Below, in pieces: positions 48,451 to 60,725 of a DNA stretch of 64,000 nucleotides. The translations under genes were made by a program, and so were the position numbers. Position 1 is the stretch's first letter. Each line of letters starts with the position of its first letter. This DNA is from Certhia americana. Its lineage: Eukaryota > Chordata > Aves > Passeriformes > Certhiidae. The notes beneath the pieces were generated by a model. The model worked only from the letters and a program-made list of their open reading frames with translations. It made no database searches and was not told the DNA's origin. The stretch lies in contig CM031878.1 in the NCBI GenBank assembly GCA_018697195.1, positions 4,150,548 through 4,214,547 of the forward strand. The letters run 5' to 3'.

Positions 48451-51400
48451 TAAAATAAAGGCTAAGATGACACTACCAACCTCGTATTTCCAAAAGCATT
48501 ATTCACCTTGCTGCATAAATGAAGTGTTTCCAGCAGTTTCCTGCACATGCTCTTGAAAATGTACATGGGGAAGCTGTGAGTAACAGAAGAGAAACAAGGG
48601 CTGGATCTATTCACAGAAGAACAAAAGAGAAAATAACAGAGGAAAACAATTCCACAGGAATCAAGAAATTAATATCTTGCCACTGATGGCAGAAGACTGG
48701 ACATAGTGACAGAAAACAGTCCTTGCTATCATATTGCTATGATTAATAGCTCAATTTCTGCAGCTGTTTTTTTTTTTTTTTCTCCAGTACAAAAAAGAGG
48801 AGAGGGTGATTACATTTCTTTTAATGTTTTCCCACTTTTGTCACACTTTTTTTTTAACATATATCTGTTGGTTAATTAATCAAAATAAATCAGGACAACA
48901 TATTAAACATTTTCCTGGAGTATTTTGTCAATTCTGAAAATGCCATATTCTTATTTTATTAACATATTTAAATATGAAAGAAAAAATAACCTGGTCAAAC
49001 TTTATTCCTTTTATTTCTAAATTTTGATTATTGTTGAAACAGGCAAAAGCAGAATTAGTGTCAGTTCTGAGAATCTGCCAAACAGTGAGATTTATGAGGC
49101 TGTGTTACTTTTTCTTTAGGGAAATAGCACACTTCTCAGACCAAGGAAAGATGAATTACAGAAAACAATATAGTGAGAATTTATCATGGAGATGAACATT
49201 ACATAAAATCATAGGACTGCTCTTTCTTTTCTTACAGAGGAAAGTTAGGGGACAAAATGGAGGAATATATTCTGGAGGAAAAAGAAACAAAAAAAAAAAA
49301 AGGTGGGTTTAATTTTCTGGTTTTCAGACACAAAAATAGATAAACAGATAAGCAGATAGAATGAGTATAAGAGAGAAAATGCAGACTGCTTAAATGAAAT
49401 TTGTTGCTAGACTTCTTTACTTCGTTCAGTGTCTAGCTGGACTATTCAGAAGTTACTGGCATAAGTTTGTTCTCATCACTGGTCATGTCAAAACTCCCAA
49501 GAAATTCCATCAGATTCATGGCAATGCACTAACTTTTCTGATTTTTTTTTGTTTGTTTTTGAAGGTTCCATCTAACCTGTGTGGTTTTGCTGTCCCTTTA
49601 TTTTTTTACCCTCTTGCTCCATGTTTTTCGTGATTTCACTTTCCTTTGCCACCCAATTATTGTTTTTTCTGAAGATTTTTATTCTGAGATCAGGTATTCC
49701 TTAAAAAAACACTTTGTCAGACCATGACCACAATACAAAGAAGCACTGAAATATATTCTGAACATCACTGGACCATTCCCCTAGTTAAAACATGACATTT
49801 ACCAGATACATGTCTAAATGATTCATTAGCAATTAACTAGAGAGGTCTTAGATTTTTGAATCAACCTTTTTATGTTTTTTTCTTTTTTGTCAAATGTTTT
49901 CCTTCTCAGATTTTAAATTAAATTGAGTTACATTTTCCTTATATATTATTCTCAGGTCTTCTTTCTCTCTCTTCTGTTTTTCATTATTAAACTTCTGTAA
50001 CTGTGTCGTACACAAGAGCTTCTGAAAACTAAATTGTATTGTTCTGGAGTAAATCAGTGGACTCAGTAGAGTCTTTCTGTCAATGTCAAACACTATATAC
50101 AATCCTGATAACTTGAGAAGTATCTTAATCCGAAGTAAGTCTGTGTATTACCCCCAAAGAAGGAATATTTTCTTTTCAGAAGAATACCATGTGCATATAT
50201 TTATTAAGTGGTTGTGTTACAAAAGTTTGAAAGTGATCTATTGTGCTTCATGCTGAACTGTGTTCATTCACACATGTCTCATTCATTGCTTGTGCCCATA
50301 AAGCTGGGGCTTATATCATTTGAACCTTGCAAGGACTCTTCCTATCTAATTGATAATCCTCAATATTATCCAGGAAGCACACAAACATATATCAGTTCTG
50401 TAACTTAAGTGTGAAATTTTCTCAACAGACATACTTTACTCAGGGCCAGGTAAATTAATTTTTTGAGAAGGTTTTGCAACATTATTCCATTTTTAAAGCA
50501 GAAGTCTTAGCTTATTCCTTACCTATTCAAGTTAAAGTTCAAAAAATACTTGATCCCAATTTATTAAGTAGCAGAGATTTTGGAAACAGAGAACTAGCAT
50601 GGATTTTTTAATTTATTTTTCCTTCTGGGAATCTGGACAATTATTTTAGTTATACATTTATTTCAGGTTTGTTTTCTTGGGGTTTTTTAGGGGTTTTTTA
50701 TCCTTATTTGAAGGCAAAAATCTGAAAAAGTCTTTCCTGACAAAGATATCCTTATTTAAATTTACAAATATTATTAAGAACACTCATGACTTTATCCACT
50801 TCAATATTGCATTTTCCTGATCAAAACTACTCCTTTCTCACTAACTAGCATATATCTCAAGACCTGCAGGATAAACTATCTAGGCTTTGTGATTTGCATA
50901 AAATAAGCAGCTATTTGAAGTCATAGCATTCAGTTCAGTGTTTGCTGAGGTCAATGGAAAGCTTCTCACAGATTGCATAGGCCTGTATTGTTTCTATCTT
51001 GAATCACAACCATGTGTCAATTTTATTATATTTCTATCAAATCTCAAATCTCTGGTACACTCTTCACTATTACTATGGTCGTCATAATCCATGAATGCTC
51101 TTCTTCATGTTGAGAGGGTGGTGTCAGGGTGACAGTGGGGTCCAGAATGATGCATAATCTGTAGAAGTAGTGGTGGTAAGAGAAATAAATATTAAATGTG
51201 TACCAGATAAATGCAATTTTTCCATTCAATTTTTATTATGGACAGTGGCTATGGTAACCCTGAACATAGGAACTGCAGTGGAACATCTGAGGAGAGGGAA
51301 GATGAAAGTAGATTCTATTCACCAGTAGTCTGGACATTCTTTCTGAGAGAATATTTCTTTCTCTTGACCAGCAGAAATTGCCCTCTAATTTAAGAATGCA

Positions 51401-51933
51401 ACATGAGTGGGAATATGTCTCTGCCAGAACGCCAGCCTATTAACGTTGATCCTTCTCTTAGGTTGCTGCTGATACCTGTGGGACACTCCTAAAGAAGGTT
51501 TGCCAGGTCATTTCCCCTCCCTTCTTCAAAAATATACAGAAGTTTTCCTATTTCTTTATGACCGTACCTTGTTCTGTTCAGACTGTTTCTGCTTATTTCT
51601 ACGCTCTTGTTTCTGATATATTACCTCCAGCTTCTGCTTTCCTGCTGTGATTCCTGTTGCACATATTTAAGCCCCAAAGGCAATACTCGGATAAAATTAT
51701 CATTGTCAGGGCACTAACTTCCATTCCCATCTCCTCTCATTATTTACATTCTTTGTGTTGCAAATTACACATCAGCAAAGGAAGTCTAGTTTAATTTACC
51801 TACCTTAGAGTTATTCTCTGAGGTGTAATATGTTAATAAAGAGAAGCAAGTAATTAACAACTAATAAATTACATGACTAATAAATTCTGCTGTGCTTTTT
51901 TTCTCTTGTGGAATACCTACATAAATTCTAATA
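48451..51933. other. Unique intergenic sequence, no gene seen
   Basis: T-runs near 48768-48781, an A-run near 49289-49300 and otherwise featureless AT-rich DNA. No credible coding frame. Confidence 0.55.
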
Positions 51934-51938
51934 CTTCT

Positions 51939-52527
51939 TGTGCTGGTTTCAGCTGGGATAGAGTTAATTTTCTTCCCAGCAGCAGGTACAGTGCTAATAA
52001 TAATTTTGGATTTAGTATGAGAAAAATATTGATAGCACAGTGATGTTTTCAGTTGTTCCTAAGTAAAGTCTATAAGTCAAGGCTTTTTCTACATCTCACC
52101 CCTTTCCACCAGTGAGAGGTTTGAAAGTGTTTGAAGCTGTGACAGTTGATCCCAACTGACCACAGGGATATTCCACACACTACAGTGTCATGTTCACCAC
52201 ATAAAGCGGGGGGGGGGAAAGAAATGAGTGGACAACAGGGTGATGGCATTTGTCTTCCTGAGTAACCATAGCATGTCATAGAGGCCAGCTTTCCTGGAGA
52301 TACCTGAACACCTGTCTGCCTAGGTGATGGGTGAATGGATTTCTGGTTTTGCTTCGTTTGTGCTTGTGGCTTTTGATTTGCCCATTGAAATGCCTTTATC
52401 TCAATACATAAAAGTTTTATCTCAAAAGTTTTCTCAATTTCGCCCTAATGATTTCCTCTGGCACTCACAAGGTGAAGCGTGCAAGGAGGGGCTGTGTAGG
52501 GTTGAGCTGCCAGCTGGAGTTAAAATG
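51939..52527 (+). mobile_element. Solo LTR of an endogenous retrovirus, plus strand
   Basis: Begins tgtgctggtttcagctggga and tagagttaattttctt, then tgacagttgatcccaactga and gggatattccac. A cataaagc TATA-like site lies at about 52200, then ggtgatggcatttgtcttcc, tttcctggagatacctgaac, acctgtctgcctaggtgatg, gcctttatctcaatacataa and gctgccagctggagttaaa. This order matches an LTR family widespread in birds. A possible 5-bp target duplication, cttct, lies at 51934-51938 and 52528-52532. The last bases are lost, so the usual CA end is absent. The polyadenylation signal is degraded, and a poly-G run at 52208-52217 interrupts R/U5. Confidence 0.88.
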
Positions 52528-52619
52528 CTTCTACTCACAATATATATTTAGCACCCTTTTTTGAGCCTTTCTGGGTGGTACTCACTTAATAAGACCAGCA
52601 ATAGATTTAGTTTTGACTA

Positions 52620-52842
52620 GAAAAATTCTTTACTGTGAGTTGGTGAGGCACTGGAACTTATGAGACGCTTCCCCATACATGGTTTTTTTCAAGGCCAGGC
52701 TGGATGGGGCTCTGAGGAACCTGGTTTAGTGAAAGTTGTCCCAGCCCATGGCAGAGGGGTCAGAGGGGTTGGAATAAGACAATCTTTAAGGTCCTTTTCA
52801 ATACAAACAATTCTGTGATTCTAGGATTCTGTGATTTATCTC
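52620..52842 (+). mobile_element. CR1 LINE 3' end, plus strand
   Basis: Collinear CR1 blocks: ttggtgaggcactggaact, aaggccaggctggatgggg, ctctgaggaacctggtttag, gtcccagcccatggcagagg, ggttggaataagacaatctt and taaggtccttttcaatacaa. It ends in two tandem gattct-type terminal units (ctgtgattctaggattctgt). Confidence 0.94.
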
Positions 52843-53903
52843 ACTGAGTTTTAGATGCCAGGACGTTAAGTACATAGTACAATTCACTTTGTCAAATTGT
52901 AGATCTTTGTAGGAGGACTTATATCAGACTTAGATAACCAGTTTAGATCAGGTGTCATCATTGATATGGGCAAAGTTGTGTAAAATACATCCAGCTTGGA
53001 CCAAATGTATTCTGCCGTGTTAGCTAACAGGGCATCATTGACATCCAGCTATCATAATTCTGCCATTGTTCTGAAAACCCTTCATCTGCCAAGTCTGTGT
53101 TTTTTACTGGATGAAATTGAGCAGCATTTTCTTGATTTTGTTTTACTTTTTTTTTTCCTTGGAGTAGAGGATTCTGGGTGGGATGTTGCACATTAACACA
53201 GAAATCCACATTTATTTATGTATATCAGGCTCACACGTGCATTAGCTGTTAGGCAAGATCACCATTGTCTTCTGTGACCTGCAAGCCCAAAAGATCACTA
53301 GAGACATTTCTATTAATCTCTTATGGGCCTATTAAAAATAACTATTTTTATTCATTACCTAGTTCAGGCAATCCTGGGATTTATTTAGATTTTCTCTTGC
53401 ATTTCTTAACCAATTTAGATTACTTTTAATTAGGATTTTTCTCTCTTCAATACCCCAGCAACATAGCTGGAGAAATAGAATATGGAAATATCCATAAATT
53501 CATAACAGTTAAGGGTGTCTGCTAAATATTCATGGACCATTGTATGAGAAAGCCTTCTATATTCACATTTAGTAAGTATTTCAGTTTATAAAATCAATTT
53601 ATGTAATAGTTGATTGAGTCTCTCTTTTTTTCTTTTTTTTTTTTTTTTTTTCTGTAGGTGACTTGAAGTTCAAACTAGGCAAGAGAACTCATTCCAGCAG
53701 GTAAAGAAGAAAAAGAAAACTACAGGTCAACATTACAGAATTAGAGTACTTAGTGTCAGAAAATTGCTCCTAGAGTAGAGAAATCATAGTGCTATATATG
53801 CTTACCTTAGTATTGATGTCATTTAGGTTTTGTCTTTTTTTCTTTTATTTTTTCTCTGTATTCTTTGCACATATATTTGTTGCTCTGTAATCTAATGTAT
53901 TAG
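52843..53903. other. Unique sequence, no gene seen
   Basis: T-rich stretch at about 53622-53652. No transposon or gene recognised. Confidence 0.5.
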
Positions 53904-54330
53904 TGACTAGTTTTCCCAGTACTTTTCCATGGCCTTTCCCTAGGCAGAAAGACAAAACAAATCCCAGAGCTCCAAGCCCCGGGAAGTACAAGACTCCTAT
54001 CCTACCTTGGCTCATCCTGGGAACCAAGGCTGAGAACAGCTCTTAGAGATCCATTTTCATGGAAAAAGTACAACTTGTGCTGAAGGCGGGCTCCAGAGAA
54101 AGGGCTGGACCTGAAGGGGAATTGCATCACTTGTCCTCCTAATTGGTGCCTTTTATCCATTATGTTAATTTCCTAAAAGCTATAAAATATACTCACCCTT
54201 GGAGGAGTGAGCTTTTGTGGACATCTTTCCATAACTGCTCCTGGAGGCCTCCAAATAAAGTTCCCCTTTTACATTACCCTCTTAGTAAAATTATCTTGAG
54301 TTTCATTTCCAGGCTGGGAAAAAGACAACA
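53904..54330 (+). mobile_element. Probable LTR (ERV1-like), plus strand
   Basis: The right half has a clear LTR layout. A TATA box gctataaaatatactc lies at about 54180, then ggaggagtgagcttttgtgg at the R start, then AATAAA in cctccaaataaagttcccct at about 54251-54270. The U5-like ttttacattaccctctt and gagtttcatttccaggctgg end at gggaaaaagacaaca. This resembles gammaretrovirus-type LTRs of passerines. The left boundary is a guess, and no target duplication was found. I see no gag/pol on either side, so it would be a solo LTR. Confidence 0.55.
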
Positions 54331-57300
54331 TTATGCTGACTTACATCGAATTTTGGGTAGAGATATGTTGCTTTAATAGAAGGAGCTCTTAGATCAATTG
54401 TTATTTCATCACTATGAGCTTGGTGATAGTTCCTTCTGTAACAGAGATGAGAATGAGGAAGTAAACACTTTTTCTTGTGCATGGAAAATTCCTCCTGACT
54501 TTTTCAGAAGCAATTTGGAAAAAAAATGAAACACTAAAAAAAAACCCCAAAAAACCCAGACACAAACCCAAATGATTTTTCAAATTGAAACTAGGTCTAT
54601 ATATGAAACTATGTTGCTCTGAGAATGCAGGACACATAACTGGATTCTTTTTAAGCACCTTTGGAATTAATTATAATTACCACTGCATGCATAATGTACT
54701 GTACACTAAGAATTCACAGCAAATATTTCTACTTGTGAAGGTGATGTTGTAAAAAGGTCATGGGACCTGAAAAATGGCTATTAATGATTGGAAGAGTTAA
54801 ACAAGCTAAGATATGTAAAACTGGACTTTATATCCATCCCTCACCTGGTACTGAACTTGATTTGGTTTTTAATTCTGTTCCCATTTCATTTGGGTTTTTT
54901 AAAGTGTAGCCAGGAACAATAGCTCCAGACATAATACAGTCTGGTCTTAATTGTATTTGCATCTTAGATTAGGGGTTGATCTTATGCTTGATGTAGTTCT
55001 TTATTTGCCTTCACTGGACCTTAGATCTGGCCATTCAGATCCAGTTTACTCATGTCCTTGTTTAAGTGTTCCCTAACCATATATTCATGACAATCTTCAT
55101 TAACCCTTTGGGTCTGTTTATGTGTTAGTAGTTAAACACAAATATAGCAAATTTAGAATTTCAGCAACAAATTTACACAAATTCATGAAGGCCTTTTTTT
55201 TCCAGAAGATGACTGTGTTGTGTTTTTCACATTTTCAAATTGTTTTTAGCCAGCACATCAACCCTGGTACCTCATCTCTCCTTTCACTGCAGTGCAGTGA
55301 CATACACTGCATTTTGAAGGAACTAGTTGTACTCTTCCCAGCAAACAGTCAAGACAGCTTTAATTGAACCCAATTCATCAGCTATTTGCATTTCCCAATA
55401 AATACCTTCCCTTTTTTTTTTTTTTTTTTTTTTTTCTTCTTTTTTCTGGAGAGGTTCAAAATATCTCCTTGCCAGGAGCCACATCATTTTCTGTCATGCA
55501 GAAGGCTCTATGCAAGAGCTAAGTAAGCTGAGCATGGATATTGACAATTTGCTGATGTAATTGCTTTATGTCCAAAAGAGAAACTGGTGTTCATCTTCTC
55601 GTCCCTGCTAAATATGTAATGGGCTTGTTTTCTTACAGAAAGCATTAACCCAAATCTTCTTTGCTGTATAACCAGTCTCAACACTCTGTACATGATGATC
55701 TTGTGAAAGATATTTCCTTCAGGACTTTAAGACAGCCATTTGGTAAGACTACACCTTCCATTAGCTGAACCCCCCCAAACGGTAAAATTCCAAGATGCTG
55801 CCTACAGCATTCAGAAAATAATACATAAGGAGCTAAGCAACCTGGGTGAAACAGACCTCCTAGTGTCTGGGGATTGTTTCAGGAAGTGAAAATGAGAGTC
55901 AAAAAAAAGAAGTCAATGAAAGATGAACTACAGAGAAAACTATGTGTTTAGGGCACTTTTTTGTAGTTAATACTGCATCTAAATGTTCCTGCAAGTTTTG
56001 CAGTACATCTTCCTACTGAAGCTCCATGGATGTTGATGGTCCACCAAAATTTCTGATCAGGGAAGCTTAAAAGAGAAGAAACATCAAATAACTGATATAC
56101 AGAAGAATGTGTTATTCACCTGGAACTAATTCTAGTGATAATGTGAATTAGATTGATGAAGATGGTTCTTCTATGATGAAGATCAACATAGATGAAAAAA
56201 GAAATGAAGTGAGGGTTAAGAAGATGTAAATTCCAGTGAAATTTGAAAACTTGTAAATTCTGACCCAATAGTAGCGTCATAATAAACCAGTGGTACAACA
56301 AAAGTACCACTTTCCCTACACAGATATTAGTTTTTGATCAAATCTGGAATGGGAAAATATAAAGTAAAACCTGTTAAATGTGGAGACACAGCACCATTTA
56401 GTGCACCACCACATTTTCACACATTCTTCTAGACTCAACATATTTCCCTGTGCTCCTGAATTTGGAGGTGCTTGGTTACCTAGTTGAAAGTTTACACTTC
56501 TTATCATCGTTTTTCTTTACAATAATATTTTCAACTGATTTATCATGCTGAATGGAAACAAATTGGGACATCTGCTCTTTTTTCTTCCTTTAATTCAGAA
56601 ATATTCATCTGTGGGGAAGTATCTCACTTGGATTCAGTCAATAGGCTAGATATGTTCAGTACTTGGTATTGAACAATTAATAAATTTTCTGTTTCAATAT
56701 TAGTGTCTATAAACGTGTGGAGGAATATGTGTTTATCTCTCAGAGGTGTTCAGAAGATGGGGCTTAACTCATTATCCCCAAATTTTCACAAAACATTCTT
56801 GTATCCAGTTTTGCCTGTAAATCTGACTGTGCAAATCCATAATGGTATATCCAATTCTGTGCCTTGATGTAATATTTAGTATTTCAAAATTATCTGTCTT
56901 GCCACACAAGAAGACTATATGAAGAAAAGACTCTTGTTTTAGGTAATTAGTCCAAGAGACTGTAGAGAAACTAGTTGCAGAAGTAATACTAATATGTTTT
57001 ATCCTTTTGGGTGAAATTCTCTCAGCTGCATATTGTCTATGAGACACCTAAGTCCCTCTTAAATCCTGTTTTGAGGGCTTGAGTGGGATTTAGGAGGTGC
57101 AAAACCCTTGCTCTTATGCATAAAGTAATTTTATTCTTAATTTATATTTAGGACTTCCAAACCTGCATAGTTTTATAAGAAATATAAATCTTTAGTATTT
57201 GAAAATGTGCATTCACAATTTGCACAATGAAATGCATATAGGAATTTTAAAATTATATGAATGAATTCATATATTTTCAGGTATCTGTTTTTTGAAAACA

Positions 57301-57463
57301 GCTCATAATTCTTTATGCATTTTTTCCATTTTCCCCCACTCTCCCCTCTTTTTTTCCTCAATTTTTTGCTTCAATGTGCATATTTAGACATGTAGTACTT
57401 CTGCTTGATCTTTGAATAGAAACTGGATTCCTGACAGGATTATTCTCCATGTTTTTCTGTTTC
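54331..57463. other. Unique sequence, no gene seen
   Basis: A T-run of about 25 bases lies at 55412-55436. No transposon or supported gene. Short frames lack domains. Confidence 0.55.
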
Positions 57464-57640
57464 CTGGGTTTTTTTGTTGGTTTTTTTTTGGGGGGGGGGG
57501 GTGGGGGTGGGGTTTGGTTTGGTTTTGTTCTTGTTTTTTTTGTTGGTTGGGGTTTTTTTTTGTGGGGGGATGGTTTTTTTGCGTTTTTTTTTTTGCGTTT
57601 TTTTTGTTTTGTTTTGGTTTTGGCTTGTTTTTTGGGTTTT
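57464..57640 (+). repeat. G/T-rich low-complexity tract with G-runs
   Basis: Almost pure G/T sequence on the plus strand with G-runs of 12, 5 and 4 bases separated by single T (about 57490-57512), later G4-6 runs (57550-57570) and long T-runs. The overlapping 78-162-codon frames here (Gly/Phe/Trp-rich on plus, Lys/Pro-rich on minus) are compositional artefacts. Confidence 0.92.
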
Positions 57641-58198
57641 CTTTTGTCTTTCTGTCTGGCTGTCTTTTCATATTGTTTCATTTTGTCTTTTTCTATCCTC
57701 AGCACTGTGATTTGAATAACAACTGGTGTAGAAAGATGAAGTTCTGCAATGCTTTTCATAAATGAAATTATCAAGTTTCTACAATTTAAAGGTTCTATTT
57801 GTAATTCTAAAAACCTTTTCCATTCCCCTTGCTTAGCTCGGGGCATGAATATAAGGGGGAGCTATTTGCTTTGCTTCTTGTTAATGGATAAGAGATAACC
57901 AGATGCTGAATTTACAAAATACTTGCCTGTTGTGAGTCTTATGCATAAATACCATATTAATATTATCTCCAGATCTTAACTGAATAATATCTGTAAATTC
58001 AGCTCATCATGTATTGGAAAAAAAACCCAAAAAAACCCCTACATTGTTTAACTCTACAATGTTTTTAAATGTTGTCCATAAGTATTCAGTATTAAAGCCT
58101 TCTCTTGGAATTTGAATTGCAAATTCTGAATTTTCCATCCAATGTTCTAATCTGCCACACAGTCAGAAACAGGCTTGGAATAGGAAAAAAAAAAGACA
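57641..58198. other. Unique sequence, nothing identified
   Basis: AT-rich sequence between two simple-repeat tracts. No gene or transposon seen. Confidence 0.5.
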
Positions 58199-58294
58199 AA
58201 AATATTAAAAATATTATATTATATATATATATATATTTTATATATAATATATATATTATATTTATATTATATATAAAATATTAAAAATATTATT
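58199..58294. repeat. AT-rich palindromic tract
   Basis: Pure A/T over about 90 bp. The 19-base word aaaatattaaaaatattat occurs at both ends (58199 and about 58275), and the TA-rich middle is close to self-complementary, so it can extrude a hairpin or cruciform. Confidence 0.88.
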
Positions 58295-58321
58295 AGAGTG
58301 AAATATTTTGCAGTGGTATTG

Positions 58322-58440
58322 GAAAAAAAAAAAAAAAAAACAAAAAACAAAACCAAAGCAAAGCAAAGCAAAAAATCAAACAAACAAACAAACAAACAAA
58401 CAAAAAACAAACAAACAAAAAAAAAACCCAAACAACCAAA
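58322..58440. repeat. Poly-A and CAAA/AAAAC low-complexity tract
   Basis: An 18-base A-run, then irregular CAAAG, CAAAC and CAAA units, then another A-run. Same composition as the tracts at 16.2 and 60.5 kb. Confidence 0.93.
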
Positions 58441-60489
58441 ACCACCCTAACAGTTTTTAAGGTGCAAATGACCAAGGTCGGGGAATATTGTTAAGTGATT
58501 AGAGCCCAGGACTTGTGTGTATTCTGATACTAATACTACAGTACTTTGTGAAATTAAGAAAACCACATTGTCTGTCTGTAGCTAATTTTGTATTTCCAGA
58601 GAAATCTGTCTAAATGACATTTTCAGACATGACCAACGATATCAATATTTACAGCAGCAATTAAATTACCTAAACAAGGCTAGTAACGTCTTTTATATAG
58701 TGTAGTGGATTGCAAAATACATGCAAGTGTTGAAATGTAGTCCTTGTCCCTCAGATGAGCCAGTTAAAAAAACTGAAGTCGGTGTCATGTGCACATTTTT
58801 GCACAACTCATCCATGGAAATCTATCATTAAGGAATAACTCAGGTACCTAAAACCAGGTGAAAGCCTTCCTGTCTGGATGTCTTCAAAATCCTCCTTCTA
58901 TTTTCCCTTGAACAGTTTGCTTAGACATTTTTTTAAAAGTTACTTCTTTTGCTACCTAGAATTTTATTGTAAGTTGAGCACCAAAGTTTGGAATTTCTGA
59001 AAGGTATTTTTTGCTCTGCCAATGTGGTTACACAGAAATTTGAAAAGGCAGATATTATTAATGCATCTGAAAGTGTGGGAAGAGTGAGTTCTGCTGTTTA
59101 AGGCATCTTTTATACTGGAAAAGAAATGGTTTGGTAAAAGCTCTCTCTCTTTTCACAGGGTAAAAGGAAGACTGACATATCCCTTGTAAAAGGCATCTTC
59201 TTTTTGCCGTAAAACTGTGCAGCTGAGGGGAAGAAAGGAGGGGAGGTCCATTTTTTTTGTAGTGAAGCCTGTTACGCTGCTATGTTTCTACAACTTCTCT
59301 TGTGTTGCCTTGAGTCTTCACAAATATTTGGGTCCCACCTTTTCAGTTTCTGCTGTAGATTACAACACCTTGAATTAGGCCCTTTCCTTTGCAAACCTCT
59401 AACCAATTGTCATCTCAGATATTTGCCACTAGAAATCCTTCCCCTCTGTACTTCCATGAGTCACATGAAAGGCTGAGGATAAAATTGTTCTCATGTATTA
59501 CAGCCCTGTAATGCCATAGCTATCTCACCAATACTCTGTTCTTATAAAACTAAGTGTATCATCTTTATTTACACTGACATTCGCACATTCTGTCTTCAAG
59601 ACAGTATAGAAGTCCATCTTAGCAATTCAATCCTCTTTTTCTTCTGTTCTTTTTTCCTTTTTCCTTACATTCGCTTTAGGTTTGACTGACTTATTTAGCT
59701 CCAGTGTTTTAACTTGTTTCATTGTGCTCTTTTCTTGCATTAATGTTACAATTTCTATTGTCTCCTTTCCTCAACTCACCTCTTCCCAGTTCTATTCTCT
59801 TCCCAGTTCTATCTTATTCTTACAGCATGACAATCAAATAATACATTGGAACACACTTTAGTCTGACATAAATAATATGATTTGTGTCTACTGCCTATCT
59901 CACCAAAGCAAGTAATTTGATTAATGACATGGAACATTTAAGTGAGGTTATATAACTTCATTTCTCTTTTATTTTCCTTGGTTGTATTTTTTAGTGTGTT
60001 TTACATTAAAGGCCTATTTTTTGGAGTTCATCTTAATCTATAGGAATACCTAAGTATTAGCTGCCAAGACTGAAGTAGTGATCAAGAGTCAGTGACAGGT
60101 GAAACCAATGTCTACAGGAAGATTTTTGTCAGTTTAAATCTGGGATCTAGCATTATGGGTTGAGTCTCATTAAGGCTGTTTTAAAATTTTTCTATTTACT
60201 GTCAAAGGGCAATGCATTTCAAATTGCAATAATATTATAAAAGTTATGAGAGATATGTGCTGCTCCTGAATGGGAAACTGAAAGGATTTATTCTGCAGTA
60301 TTGAACTGTTATGTGAGAACACCCTTTCTTCAACATCTGCCACAATTATTCCCTCTAAAGGCAACCTGGAAACATATGCCCCCATCTGCACTTACTCACG
60401 TGCATCTGTAAGCAAGTTTCTTTCATAAAGCTTGTATGCAATATGATTGGATACCTAAACATATCAAAACTTGACAGCTGAAGTGCACC
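58441..60489. other. Unique sequence, no gene seen
   Basis: No transposon or credible coding frame recognised. The 11-base word tcttcccagtt occurs twice at 59783-59806 as a small local duplication. Confidence 0.5.
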
Positions 60490-60725
60490 TTCCCTTAAAA
60501 AAAACAACAAATAATCCCCCCAAAAACCTCAACCCCCCCAAAATCCCAACAAAACCCCTACAAAACCTCTAAAAATCAACAAAACAAAACAAAACAAAGA
60601 CAAACAAAAAAACCCAAACAAACAGAAAAACAGCAAAAAAAATGAACTAAAGCAAACAAACCAACAAACAAACAAAAAAATCCTGAACAAAGCAAACCAA
60701 ACCAAACAAACAAAAAAAAAATTAA
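60490..60725. repeat. AAAC/CCCCAAAA low-complexity tract
   Basis: About 235 bp of nearly pure A/C on the plus strand. Early units carry C-runs (ccccccaaaaacc, aaccccccc), and later units are CAAAA and CAAAC. The Phe/Cys/Leu-rich minus-strand frame is an artefact. Confidence 0.92.

Noticed and set aside
57358..57846. 162-codon Lys/Pro-rich frame on the minus strand
   Set aside because: It reads the G/T-rich tract in reverse; composition alone explains its length and residues.
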